A program made the position numbers and the translations under genes. A model generated the notes under the pieces. It worked only from the letters and a program-made list of their open reading frames with translations, did not search any database and was not told where the DNA came from. From Nonomuraea jabiensis (GTDB lineage: Bacteria; Actinomycetota; Actinomycetes; Streptosporangiales; Streptosporangiaceae), in NCBI RefSeq assembly GCF_014204795.1, contig NZ_JACHMB010000001.1, positions 8,506,501-8,570,500 on the forward strand: DNA of 64,000 nt, given 5' to 3'. Shown here in pieces: positions 15,759 through 24,364 of the stretch. The first letter of the stretch is position 1, and every line of letters starts with the position of its first letter.

Positions 15759-17597
15759 TTGGACCGCAGACATTTCCTCACCCTGACCGGCGCCGCGGGC
15801 CTGGCCGCCGTGGACCTCGCCCGGCCGGCGCTGGCGGCGAGCTACCCGTTCGGCGACGCGGGCGTTCCGGATGAGCTGCATGCCAAGATGGGGGAGCTGA
15901 CGCCGTACGGCGTCACCACCGTTGCGTTCACGCCGTCCGGCGGCTGGGTGATCGTCACCCAGGACGGCCGCTATTTCGCCCGTGGCGTGCCCGACGCGTG
16001 TTTCGCCGAGCTCGGCAAGATGGTCAAAGCCGGCGCGAAGATCCACTGCGTGGCCTTCCCGCCGGAGGGCGGCGACCGCTGGGTGATCACGAGCGACAAG
16101 GGGATGGCGGCCCGCGGCCTGCCGCAGGCGTGCCACCAGCGCGTCAGCGACTCCTACACCGCCGGCCGGCAGGTCGTGCACGTCGCGTTCCCGCCGGGCG
16201 GCGGCGACCGCTGGGTGGTGGCCGACACCACGGGCTTCTACGCCCGGGGCGTCGACGACGAGTGCTACCAGATGATGCGCAACCTGACGCAGGGCGGGCG
16301 CCGCCTGACCCGCGTCGCCTTCCCCAAGGGCGGCGGGTGGGTGGCCGTCGCGCAGGACGAGTTCCACGCGCGCGCCATCGACGACGCCTGCTTCAAGAAG
16401 CTGAACGAGCTGGCCGCCGGCGGCTGGCAGCTGCACAACGTCGCCTTCTCCGCGGCCGGCGGCTGGGTGGCGAGCACGCGCGGCAAGGTGCCGGCGCTGC
16501 CCGCCGACCGGGTGTGGCAGGTCGAGAACGCGGTGGGCGGCGCGACCATCTGGCAGCGGATGAACGCGTGGAAGACGCCCGGGGTGGCCGTCGCGGTGGT
16601 GGTCGGCAACAAGATCGCCTGGTCCACCGGGTACGGCTGGCTGGAGGCCGGCAGCGGCGCCGCCGCGCACCCCGAGACCGCCTTCCAGGCCGCCTCCATC
16701 AGCAAGGCCGTGGCCGCGGTCGGCGTCATGCGCCTGACACAGACGCTCAAGCAGCCCCTGACCGGCGACATCCGGCCCCACCTGGGCTGGACCCTGCCGC
16801 TGCGCTCCTGCGTCACCTCGACGGCGGTGCCGACCATCGACCGCGTGCTCACGCACCGGGCCGGCGTCATCGGCCGCGGCTCCACCTCCCCGGCCGACGC
16901 CTGCACCGGCTTCGACGCCGGCGGCGGCGGCTTCGCCGGCTACGGCCCCGGCGCGACCGTGCCCTCGCTGCTGCAGGTCATGAACGGCGCGGGCAACTCC
17001 CCGAAGATCGAGCTCACCACGGCCCCCGGGGCCGAGTTCCACTACTCGGGCGCCGGGTACGTGCTGCTGCAGCGGATGGTGGAGCAGAAGAGCGGCCTGT
17101 CGCTGGCGGCGTACATGGACAAGGAGGTGTTCGGGCCGCTCGGCATGAAGAACAGCTCCTACGCGCTCTCGCCCGGCTTCGAGCTGGCCGCCGGCCACAC
17201 CGCCACCGGCACGGTGATCCCCGGCAAGCGCAACCGCTACCCGGAGTCGGCCGCCGCCGGCCTCTACACGAACGTCCTCGACCTGTGCCGCATGGTGTGC
17301 TACCTCAACAAGGCGTGGACCGCCTCCGGCGACATCGCCGGGCCGCTCACCAGGACCTCGGTCCGCACGCTGCTCACCGCGGGGCCCGAGCCCACCATGG
17401 GGCGGGGGTTCTTCATCGCCGGCTCGGGGACGAAGAACTTCTCCTACACCCACGACGGGTCCAACTACGGTTTCAAGTCCGTGTTCAAGGGTTATCCGGA
17501 GCTGGGCGCGGGGTACGCGATCCTGGCCAACGGCAACAACATGAGCCTGGTCAACGAGATCGCCGCCGCGGTCCGCTCGGTCTACGGCTGGGCCTGA
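15759..17597 (+). CDS. Exported repeat protein fused to a class C beta-lactamase-fold serine hydrolase
   Basis: 612 residues. The start is TTG: AGGAG sits eight bases upstream and the product opens MDRRHFLTLTGAAGLAA, a twin-arginine-like signal. Residues about 46-260 are five tandem repeats of about 43 residues, each built as VAFxxxGGWVxxxxxGxxARGxxDxCxxxL (for example VAFTPSGGWVIVTQDGRYFA, VAFPKGGGWVAVAQDEFHAR). From about 265 a PBP/esterase domain follows: catalytic SISK tetrad, YSGAGYVLLQ in the Tyr position, and HDGSNYGFKS in the third motif. So it is a D-aminopeptidase, esterase or carboxypeptidase-like enzyme acting outside the cell, with a sensor-like or binding repeat region. Confidence 0.85.
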   Translation: MDRRHFLTLTGAAGLAAVDLARPALAASYPFGDAGVPDELHAKMGELTPYGVTTVAFTPSGGWVIVTQDGRYFARGVPDACFAELGKMVKAGAKIHCVAFPPEGGDRWVITSDKGMAARGLPQACHQRVSDSYTAGRQVVHVAFPPGGGDRWVVADTTGFYARGVDDECYQMMRNLTQGGRRLTRVAFPKGGGWVAVAQDEFHARAIDDACFKKLNELAAGGWQLHNVAFSAAGGWVASTRGKVPALPADRVWQVENAVGGATIWQRMNAWKTPGVAVAVVVGNKIAWSTGYGWLEAGSGAAAHPETAFQAASISKAVAAVGVMRLTQTLKQPLTGDIRPHLGWTLPLRSCVTSTAVPTIDRVLTHRAGVIGRGSTSPADACTGFDAGGGGFAGYGPGATVPSLLQVMNGAGNSPKIELTTAPGAEFHYSGAGYVLLQRMVEQKSGLSLAAYMDKEVFGPLGMKNSSYALSPGFELAAGHTATGTVIPGKRNRYPESAAAGLYTNVLDLCRMVCYLNKAWTASGDIAGPLTRTSVRTLLTAGPEPTMGRGFFIAGSGTKNFSYTHDGSNYGFKSVFKGYPELGAGYAILANGNNMSLVNEIAAAVRSVYGWA

Positions 17598-17605
17598 CGC
17601 GGTCC

Positions 17606-18517
17606 TCAGCGACCCTTGGGGCAGGACTGCTTCCTCGGGACGTTCAAGGTCTCAAGCCTGATCGACCCGTCGGCCGGAAGGGCGATGGCCCGGGCTTCGG
17701 GGGCGGTGCCCCAGCAGTAGGGCACGACGAAATACTGCTGGTTGGACTCGATCAGGAGGCGCAGGCCGGTGTACTGGTAGGGGAACTCCGCATTCGGGTC
17801 CTTGAGCGAGGCCTCCTTGATTCCCGGGGCATACAGATTCAGCCGCTGTGACGCGTAGACCACCACGGCCACCAGTCTTTGTTCCGGGTGTTCCCGGATC
17901 TCCTTGGCCTCCGCCCTTCCTATTGTCCGTGCGCGGTCGTCCATGTACCAGAGCGTCGGGAGCAGCAAGAGGGCCACGAGGGCGGTGCGCTGGACGATCT
18001 GACCCGCGGAGGAAATCACCAGGCCGGAGCTGAGCCTGGTGTACAGGTAAAGGCTGTAGACCAGCAAGATCGCGCCGAGGCTCAGGAAGAAGGGCTTGGC
18101 GAAGGGGGGCGGATTCAAAGATCTGGGCCAATGATCCGCAATGGCCACCAAGGCCACTACGAGGCTGACGGCTCCGAGCGTGACGAGGACCCAGACGGTC
18201 CGCATCAGAGCGGTGCGATGCCAGGCGGTGAACCGGATCAGTATCCCGTGCACCAAGGGCGCCGCCAGGAGCACCATGAGGGCCACCGCCAGTGGCTCGT
18301 CAGCCACCGGGATGCTACGAATCACGTACTCCTGGAAGGTGAAGCTCAGCATGCTGGTGTTGACCCCGAGCTCCGTGTACATGGTGTTGAGGCGGATATT
18401 CCCGATATACATCAGGAGCGACCCGATGAAGGTGGTCGGCCCGACGATCTGGGCGATTATGCGACCCACCCTGGTGATGTCCTGGCCGAGCCTGTCGTCG
18501 TCGCCCACATCCGCCAC
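17606..18517 (-). CDS. Membrane protein of unknown function, five helices
   Basis: 303 residues. Hydrophobic segments at about 20-40 (IIAQIVGPTTFIGSLLMYIG), 76-96, 107-127 (VLVTLGAVSLVVALVAIA), 143-161 and 171-190, followed by a soluble C-terminal domain of about 110 residues containing VAVVVYASQRLNLYAPG and IESNQQYFVVPYCWGTAPE. The pattern of a membrane stem with a small beta-rich tail is seen in many uncharacterised actinomycete proteins. No family recognised. Its stop lies 8 bases from the stop of the converging beta-lactamase-fold gene. Lower GC in parts than its neighbours. Confidence 0.65.
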   Translation of the reverse strand: MADVGDDDRLGQDITRVGRIIAQIVGPTTFIGSLLMYIGNIRLNTMYTELGVNTSMLSFTFQEYVIRSIPVADEPLAVALMVLLAAPLVHGILIRFTAWHRTALMRTVWVLVTLGAVSLVVALVAIADHWPRSLNPPPFAKPFFLSLGAILLVYSLYLYTRLSSGLVISSAGQIVQRTALVALLLLPTLWYMDDRARTIGRAEAKEIREHPEQRLVAVVVYASQRLNLYAPGIKEASLKDPNAEFPYQYTGLRLLIESNQQYFVVPYCWGTAPEARAIALPADGSIRLETLNVPRKQSCPKGR

Positions 18518-18631
18518 TGGACCCTCCCCTCGATCCTCGCCGACCTCCTCTTACCGCGCCGGGATCCGCCCCACTCCGGAGCAACCCGCGGATGACCGTG
18601 AACTGGCGAACAATTGCCGCGGAACCGCAGG

Positions 18632-20206
18632 TCAGGCGTTCGCCGGGGCCTGCTCCTTGGCGGGCTCGGGCAGGTCCAGGCTGTCACGCAGCCTGGCCGG
18701 CTTGAGGAACGCCGCGGCCACGAGGCCGACGACGGCGATGGCGGCCGAGATGAGGAAGATGTGGCCGGTGGCGTCGCCGTACGCGGACCTGACGATCACC
18801 TTGATCGGCTCGGGCAGCGCGGCGAGGTTGAGGCTGCCGCCCGCCGCCTGACCGCCCGCCGGGATGCCGGCCTTGGCCAGGCCCTCGGCGATGTTGGACG
18901 CCACCCGGTTGGCCAGGACGGCGCCGAGCACCGACACGCCGACGGTGCCGCCGAGCGAGCGGAAGAAGGTGATCGCGCCGCTGGCCGCGCCGATCTCGCG
19001 CAGGTGGACGGTGTTCTGGATGACGAGGACGAGGTTCTGCATCGACATGCCCACGCCGACGCCCACGGCCAGCATGTACGCCGAGATCAGCACCATGGAG
19101 GTCTGGTGGTCGATCGTGGCCAGCCCGGCGAAGCCCAGCGTCAGGACGACCAGGCCGGCCAGGATGTACGGCTTGGTCTGGCCGCTCCTGGAGACCATCC
19201 GGCCGCTGATCGTCGAGGAGAGCAGCACGCCGGCCATCATCGGGATGGTCAGCAGGCCCGCGGCGGTCGGGCCGTACCCGCGCCCGATCTGGAAGTACTG
19301 GCCCAGGAAGACCGAGCCGCCGAACATCGCCATGCCGACCGCGAGGCTGGCCAGGATGGCCAGAGCGGGGGTGCGCCTGCTGATGACGTGCAGCGGCACG
19401 ACCGGCTCGGTGACCCGGGACTCGACCCAGGTGGCCAGGGCGAGCAGGAGGACGCCGCCGCCCGCCATGGCCGCGGTCTGCCAGGACAGCCAGTCGAACT
19501 CGTTGCCGACGAAGGTGACCCAGATGAGCAGGGCGCTGACGCCGGCGGCGATGAGGGTGGCGCCCCAGTAGTCGATGCTCACGTCCGAGCGCCGTACGGT
19601 CTGCACGCGCAGGGTCTTGGTCAGCAGCGCGAAGGCGACGACGGTGAACGGCACGGCGATGAAGAAGCACCAGCGCCAGCCCAGCCAGGAGGTGTCGGCG
19701 ATGAGGCCGCCGAGCAGCGGGCCGCCGACGGTGGCCACGGCCATGACCGCGCCGAGGTAGCCGTTGTAGCGGCCGCGCTCCTTGGGAGTGATCATCGCGG
19801 CGATGATCACCTGGGTGAGGATCTGCAGGGCGCCCATGCCCAGGCCCTGGATCGCGCGGAAGGTGATGAGCTGCCCGGTGTTCTGGGCGAAGCCGCAGGC
19901 CAGCGAGCTGACCATGAAGATCACGATGGAGATCTGCAGGAGCAGCTTCTTGTTGAACAGGTCGGCCAGCTTGCCCCAGATGGGGGTCGAGGCGGTCGAG
20001 GCCAGCAGGGAGGCCGTGACCACCCACGTGTACTGCGACTGGCTGCCGTCGAGCGCGCCGATGATCTGGGGGAGCGCGACCGAGACGACCGTGCCGCTGA
20101 TCATCGCGACGAACAGGACGAGCAACAGGCCGCTGAGGGCCTCCAGAACCTGGCGGTGGGCCATCGGCTCCGCCGCCGGCGACGGCGCTGCCGTCTGTGC
20201 GCTCAT
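18632..20206 (-). CDS. MFS multidrug exporter, DHA2 (14-helix) family
   Basis: 524 residues, the size of EmrB/QacA transporters. First helix LLLVLFVAMISGTVVSVALP, motif A region WGKLADLFNKK, motif C-like GYLGAVMAVATVGGPLLGG which marks antiporters, and Asn/Gln-rich first loop. It would export cationic or amphipathic drugs in exchange for protons. The ATG at 20206 lies 104 bases from the divergently transcribed TetR gene at 20311, the classical arrangement for a drug-inducible pump and its repressor. Confidence 0.93.
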   Translation of the reverse strand: MSAQTAAPSPAAEPMAHRQVLEALSGLLLVLFVAMISGTVVSVALPQIIGALDGSQSQYTWVVTASLLASTASTPIWGKLADLFNKKLLLQISIVIFMVSSLACGFAQNTGQLITFRAIQGLGMGALQILTQVIIAAMITPKERGRYNGYLGAVMAVATVGGPLLGGLIADTSWLGWRWCFFIAVPFTVVAFALLTKTLRVQTVRRSDVSIDYWGATLIAAGVSALLIWVTFVGNEFDWLSWQTAAMAGGGVLLLALATWVESRVTEPVVPLHVISRRTPALAILASLAVGMAMFGGSVFLGQYFQIGRGYGPTAAGLLTIPMMAGVLLSSTISGRMVSRSGQTKPYILAGLVVLTLGFAGLATIDHQTSMVLISAYMLAVGVGVGMSMQNLVLVIQNTVHLREIGAASGAITFFRSLGGTVGVSVLGAVLANRVASNIAEGLAKAGIPAGGQAAGGSLNLAALPEPIKVIVRSAYGDATGHIFLISAAIAVVGLVAAAFLKPARLRDSLDLPEPAKEQAPANA

Positions 20207-20310
20207 GCGCGAACCTCCAAATGTGTACGTGGGACCGGGACACCATACATGCTCAATGGGAAACTTTGCGCACTGGGCATCTATTCCCGCCGGGTAAGCT
20301 TGCCTGCGTC

Positions 20311-20892
20311 ATGGACAGCACAATGGGCTTGCGCGAGCGCAAGAAGGCCGAGACCCGCAGGGCGGTGCACGAGGCCACGCTGCGGCTGGCGATCGAGCAT
20401 GGCCTGGACAACGTCACGGTCGAGGCCATCGCCGACGCCGCCAACATCTCGCGGCGTACGTTCTCCAACTACTTCGACGGCAAGGAGGAGGCGCTGCTCT
20501 ACGGCGACGAGCAGCGCCTCCTCGAGCTGGTGCGGCGGGTGCGCGAGCAGCCGCCCGAGCTGTCGGCCTGGCAGGCGCTGCGCAGCGCGCTCGACATCTT
20601 CGAGGTCGAGACCGTCGCCTCCGACCGGGAGTGGCAGGTGCGTACGAGGCTCGTCATGCGCCACCCCTCGCTGCTGGCCAGGCAGCTGACCAGCCGGATG
20701 CGGCTGGAGCGGGAGCTGGGCGAGGCGGTGGCCGGGCGTGAGCAGGCCGGGGGCGTCGGACCCGCGGTGATCGCCGCCGCCTTCCTGGTCGCGATGCGCA
20801 TCGCCACGCAGAAGTGGCTCGACGACGAGACCCGGACGATGCGGGAGATCACCGAAGAGGTGCTGGACCAGATGGCCCAGCCGTTCGCCTGA
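20311..20892 (+). CDS. TetR-family repressor, likely controlling the divergent exporter
   Basis: 193 residues. N-terminal HTH: RRAVHEATLRLAIEHGLDNV, then VEAIADAANISRRTFSNYF followed by DGKEEALLYGD. The C-terminal ligand domain is helical, with FLVAMRIATQKWLDDETRTM near its end. The ATG at 20311 gives the proper family start (MGLRERKKAETRRAV follows within four residues); longer readings run into the divergent promoter. Divergence from a DHA2 exporter argues for local repression relieved by the transported compound. Confidence 0.9.
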   Translation: MDSTMGLRERKKAETRRAVHEATLRLAIEHGLDNVTVEAIADAANISRRTFSNYFDGKEEALLYGDEQRLLELVRRVREQPPELSAWQALRSALDIFEVETVASDREWQVRTRLVMRHPSLLARQLTSRMRLERELGEAVAGREQAGGVGPAVIAAAFLVAMRIATQKWLDDETRTMREITEEVLDQMAQPFA

Positions 20893-20935
20893 CCCCGGGC
20901 CGGGTAAGGGCCGGTGGCGACCCTCGTGTAGCCAG

Positions 20936-20958
20936 CTAACTCACTAGTACGTACATTA
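20936..20958. promoter_or_regulatory. Operator-like box 1 of the shikimate module
   Basis: The box is CTAACTCACTAG followed by TACGTACATTA, 46 bases before the dehydrogenase gene. Its reverse complement matches 20 of 23 bases at 24297-24319, before the transporter gene. The TetR protein encoded between them is the natural candidate to bind both. Confidence 0.65.
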
Positions 20959-21003
20959 GGAGGCGTCCACGCACCTGTCCCATCCGCCGGAGAGGAAGAA
21001 CTG

Positions 21004-21849
21004 ATGGCCTCGTTCCTGACCGGGCTGGTCGGCTCGGGCATCGGCCCCTCGCTCAGCCCGCCGCTGCACGAGCGGGAGGCCGTCCACCACGGGCTGCACT
21101 ACGTCTACCGCCTGCTCGACACGGACGTGCTCGGGCTCGACGTGGGGGAGCTGGTACGCACCGCCCGCCGCCTCGGCTACGACGGGCTCAACATCACCCA
21201 CCCGTGCAAGCAGAGCGTCATCCCGCACCTGGACGACCTGTCGCCGGACGCCCGCATGCTCGGCGCCGTCAACACCGTCGTGTTCGACGGCGAGCGCGCC
21301 ATCGGGCACAACACCGACTGGACGGGGTTCGCCGAGTCGTTCGCCCGCGGCCTGCCCGACGCGCCCACCCGCCGGGTCGTGCAGCTCGGCGCGGGCGGCG
21401 CGGGGGCGGCGGTCGGGCACGCGCTGCTCACCCTGGGCGCCGACCGGGTCACCCTCGTCGACGCCGATCACGGCCGGGCGGTGCGGCTGGCGGCGGAGCT
21501 GAGCTCCCGCTTCGGCGCCGGCCGGGCCCGCGCTGCCACCCGCGACGAGCTGCCCGGACTGCTCGCCGAAGCCGACGGGCTGGCGCACGCCACGCCGACC
21601 GGCATGGCCCACCACCCGGGGCTGCCGCTGCCCGCGGCGCTGCTGCGCCCCGGCCTGTGGGTGGCCGACATCGTGTACCGGCCGCTGGAGACGGAGCTGC
21701 TCAAGCAGGCCCGGGCGGCGGGCTGCCGGACGCTGGACGGCGGCGGCATGGTCGTCTTCCAGGCCGCGCACGCCTTCCGCCTGTTCACCGGCAGCGAGCC
21801 CGACACCGAGCGCATGCTCGCCCACCTGACCGACCTGGTGACCGTCTGA
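21004..21849 (+). CDS. Quinate/shikimate dehydrogenase (AroE family)
   Basis: 281 residues. Substrate domain: SLSPPLHE for the shikimate carboxylate, NITHPCKQ with the catalytic Lys, and HNTDWTGF with the catalytic Asp. NAD(P) domain: QLGAGGAGAAVGHALL, and the strand VTLVDADHGRAVRL, whose Asp after the second strand favours NAD over NADP, as in catabolic quinate dehydrogenases. It would oxidise quinate or shikimate to dehydroquinate or 3-dehydroshikimate. The gene is followed nine bases later by a dehydroshikimate dehydratase, so a catabolic role is much more likely than aromatic amino acid synthesis. A GGAGAGGAAG ribosome site precedes the ATG. Confidence 0.9.
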   Translation: MASFLTGLVGSGIGPSLSPPLHEREAVHHGLHYVYRLLDTDVLGLDVGELVRTARRLGYDGLNITHPCKQSVIPHLDDLSPDARMLGAVNTVVFDGERAIGHNTDWTGFAESFARGLPDAPTRRVVQLGAGGAGAAVGHALLTLGADRVTLVDADHGRAVRLAAELSSRFGAGRARAATRDELPGLLAEADGLAHATPTGMAHHPGLPLPAALLRPGLWVADIVYRPLETELLKQARAAGCRTLDGGGMVVFQAAHAFRLFTGSEPDTERMLAHLTDLVTV

Positions 21850-21858
21850 GGAGAAGTC

Positions 21859-23601
21859 ATGCGCAAGTCCATCGCCACCGTGTCGGTGAGCGGCACGCTG
21901 ACCGAGAAGCTGGACGCCATCGCCGCCGCCGGGTTCGACGGCGTGGAGATCTTCGAGAACGACCTGCTGGTCTGCCCGCTGCCGCCCGAGGAGATCCGGG
22001 CCCGCGCCGCCGACCTGGGCCTCTCCATCGACCTCTACCAGCCCTTCCGCGACTTCGAGGCCGTGCCCGCCGACCTGCTGGCCCGCAACCTGCGCCGCGC
22101 CGAGCACAAGTTCCGGACCATGGAGCGGCTGGGCGCCGACCTGCTGCTGGTCTGCTCCAACGTCTCGCCCGAGGCGATCGGCGACGACGAGCTGGCCGCC
22201 TCACAGCTGCGGCTGCTCGCCGAACGGGCCGCCGAGCACGGGATCCGCATCGCGTACGAGGCGCTGGCCTGGGGCCGGCACGTCAACGAGTATCTGCACG
22301 CCTGGCGCCTGGTGCGCCTGGCCGACCACCCGAACCTGGGCACCTGCCTGGACAGCTTCCACATCCTCTCGCGCGGCTCCGACCCGATCGGCATCGAGGC
22401 GATCCCCGGCGAGAAGATCTTCTTTCTCCAGCTCGCCGACGCGCCGCTGCTGGCCATGGACGTGCTGCAGTGGAGCCGCCACTACCGCTGCTTCCCCGGC
22501 CAGGGCAACTTCGACGTGGCGGGGCTGGTCCGGCACGTCCTCGCCGCCGGATACACCGGCCCGCTCTCGCTGGAGGTGTTCAACGACCACTTCCGCCAGG
22601 CCGGCACCGCCCGCACGGCCCGCGACGGCATGCGCTCGCTCATCGCCCTGGAGGACACCCTGTACGGGGCCGCCCACCCGGCCGTCCCCACCGGGTTCGC
22701 CTTCGCCGAGCTGGCCCACCCAGAGCTCGAGGACGCGGGGGCGCTCGGCGGGGTGCTGGCCGCGCTCGGCTTCCAACGTACCGGGACGCATCCCACCAAA
22801 CCCGTCGAGCTGTGGGAGCAGGGCGGGGCGCGGCTGCTGCTGAACGCCACCGGCGGGGATCCCGCGCTGGTCGCCATCGGGCTCGACAGCCCCGACCCCG
22901 GCGCGGCGGTCAAGCACGCCGAGTCGCTGCTGTCGCCGGTCCTGCCGCGCGAGCGCGCGCCCAGGGAGGCGCGCCTGGACGCCGTCGCCGCCCCCGACGG
23001 CACCGAGATCTTCTTCTGCGGCACGGACTGGCTCGACGACTTCCGTCCCTCGGGGCCGGTCGCCGGCGAGATCACCCGCATCGACCACGTGGCCCTCACC
23101 CAGCCGGTCCACTATTTCGACGAGGCCGAGCTGTTCTACCGCACCGTGCTCGGCCTGCGGCCCCAGGAGAGCCTGGAACTGCCCGACCCGTACGGGCTGC
23201 TGCGCAGCAAGGCGATGTCGGCCGCCGAGGGCGCGGTCCGGATGGTCATCAACCTCGCCCAGGTCGGCACCAGGGACCTGCCGTGGCAGCACGTCGCGCT
23301 CGCCTGCGACGACGTCGTGGCCGTGGCCCGCCGCCTGCGGGCCGGGCACCCGGAGCTGCTGCTGCCCATCCCCGCCAACTACTACGACGACCTGGAGGCC
23401 CGCTACGACAACGTCGACCCCGAGCTCAGGGAGCTGGGCGTGCTGTACGACCGGGACGCCCACGGCGAGTTCCTGCACCTGTACACCGTCACCGTGGGCC
23501 GCGTCTTCTTCGAGCTCGTCCAGCGCGCGGGCGGCTACCAGGGGTACGGCGCAGGGAACGCCCCGATCCGGCTCTCCGTGCAGCACGCCCGACCTCACTA
23601 A
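21859..23601 (+). CDS. 3-Dehydroshikimate dehydratase, two-domain QuiC-like
   Basis: 580 residues. The N-terminal half is an AP-endonuclease-2-like TIM barrel (VSVSGTLTEKLDAIAAAGFD, VEIFENDLL, HVNEYLHAWRLVRLADHPNL, CLDSFHILSRGSDP, FLQLADAP, SLEVFNDHFRQ), carrying the metal-binding Glu/His/Asp set. The C-terminal half is a VOC domain like 4-hydroxyphenylpyruvate dioxygenase (ITRIDHVALTQPVHYFDEAE, FYRTVLGLRPQESLELPDPY, FLHLYTVTVGRVFFELVQR). This fusion is the bacterial enzyme that dehydrates 3-dehydroshikimate to protocatechuate. Spaced nine bases after the dehydrogenase. The protocatechuate ring-cleavage genes are not in this window. Confidence 0.92.
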   Translation: MRKSIATVSVSGTLTEKLDAIAAAGFDGVEIFENDLLVCPLPPEEIRARAADLGLSIDLYQPFRDFEAVPADLLARNLRRAEHKFRTMERLGADLLLVCSNVSPEAIGDDELAASQLRLLAERAAEHGIRIAYEALAWGRHVNEYLHAWRLVRLADHPNLGTCLDSFHILSRGSDPIGIEAIPGEKIFFLQLADAPLLAMDVLQWSRHYRCFPGQGNFDVAGLVRHVLAAGYTGPLSLEVFNDHFRQAGTARTARDGMRSLIALEDTLYGAAHPAVPTGFAFAELAHPELEDAGALGGVLAALGFQRTGTHPTKPVELWEQGGARLLLNATGGDPALVAIGLDSPDPGAAVKHAESLLSPVLPRERAPREARLDAVAAPDGTEIFFCGTDWLDDFRPSGPVAGEITRIDHVALTQPVHYFDEAELFYRTVLGLRPQESLELPDPYGLLRSKAMSAAEGAVRMVINLAQVGTRDLPWQHVALACDDVVAVARRLRAGHPELLLPIPANYYDDLEARYDNVDPELRELGVLYDRDAHGEFLHLYTVTVGRVFFELVQRAGGYQGYGAGNAPIRLSVQHARPH

Positions 23602-23610
23602 GATGACCGA

Positions 23611-24258
23611 ATGACCACGCAACCCGTCGCCTCCGAACGCCAGCGGGACGCCGAGCGCACCAAGGCGGAGATCCTCAAGGTCGCCCAGCAGGAGTTCGCC
23701 CGGCACGGGTACGCGGGCGCGCGCGTGGACGAGATCGCCGAGCGCATGCGCACGACCAAGCGCATGATCTACTACTACTTCGGCAGCAAGGAGCGCCTCT
23801 ACATCGCGGTCCTGGAGAAGGCCTACACCGAGGTCCGGGCGATGGAGCGGACGATCGACGTCGAGCACCTGGCCCCGGTGGAGGCGATCCGCACCCTGGC
23901 GGAGCTGACCTTCGACCACCACGACCTGCACCGCGACTTCATCAAGCTCGTCGCCATCGAGAACGTCCACCAGGCCGAGCACATCCGCAAGTCGGAGGTG
24001 CTGGCCAACCTCGGCACGCCGGTGCTCGACGTCATCTCGCGCATCCTGGACGCGGGGCAGGCCTCGGGCGAGTTCGTGACCGACGCCGACGCGATCGACG
24101 TGCACATGATGATCAGCTCGTTCTGCTTCTTCCGGGTGGCCAACCAGCACACGTTCGGGGCGCTGTTCGGGCGCGACATGACGGCGCCGGAGCACCGCGA
24201 CCGGCTGCGGCGGATGGTGGGCGAGATGGTCGTCGCCTACCTCCGCGGTCAGGCCTGA
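23611..24258 (+). CDS. TetR-family regulator of the shikimate module
   Basis: 215 residues. HTH segment RTKAEILKVAQQEFARHGYA, VDEIAERMRTTKRMIYYYF, GSKERLYIAVLEKAY. The ligand domain has a TetR_C pattern with FIKLVAIENVHQAEHI and ending VGEMVVAYLRGQ. It starts nine bases after the dehydratase stop, so it is cotranscribed with the two enzyme genes and precedes the transporter, whose promoter has a box matching that of the operon. An effector such as dehydroshikimate, quinate or protocatechuate is inferred from context only. Confidence 0.9.
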   Translation: MTTQPVASERQRDAERTKAEILKVAQQEFARHGYAGARVDEIAERMRTTKRMIYYYFGSKERLYIAVLEKAYTEVRAMERTIDVEHLAPVEAIRTLAELTFDHHDLHRDFIKLVAIENVHQAEHIRKSEVLANLGTPVLDVISRILDAGQASGEFVTDADAIDVHMMISSFCFFRVANQHTFGALFGRDMTAPEHRDRLRRMVGEMVVAYLRGQA

Positions 24259-24296
24259 CCCACCGTCGTGCAGGTAACCGTCTGGTAACGCCCTTG

Positions 24297-24319
24297 TAAT
24301 GTACGAACCGGTGAGTTAG
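24297..24319. promoter_or_regulatory. Operator-like box 2 of the shikimate module
   Basis: TAATGTACGAAC followed by CGGTGAGTTAG, in the 106-base gap between the TetR gene and the transporter. It matches the reverse complement of the box at 20936-20958 at 20 of 23 positions, so the two sites are opposed in orientation relative to their genes. Confidence 0.65.
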
Positions 24320-24364
24320 TTTCCTGCCACTGCGCTACGCCATCCCCCCGTGAGGAGCATAATC

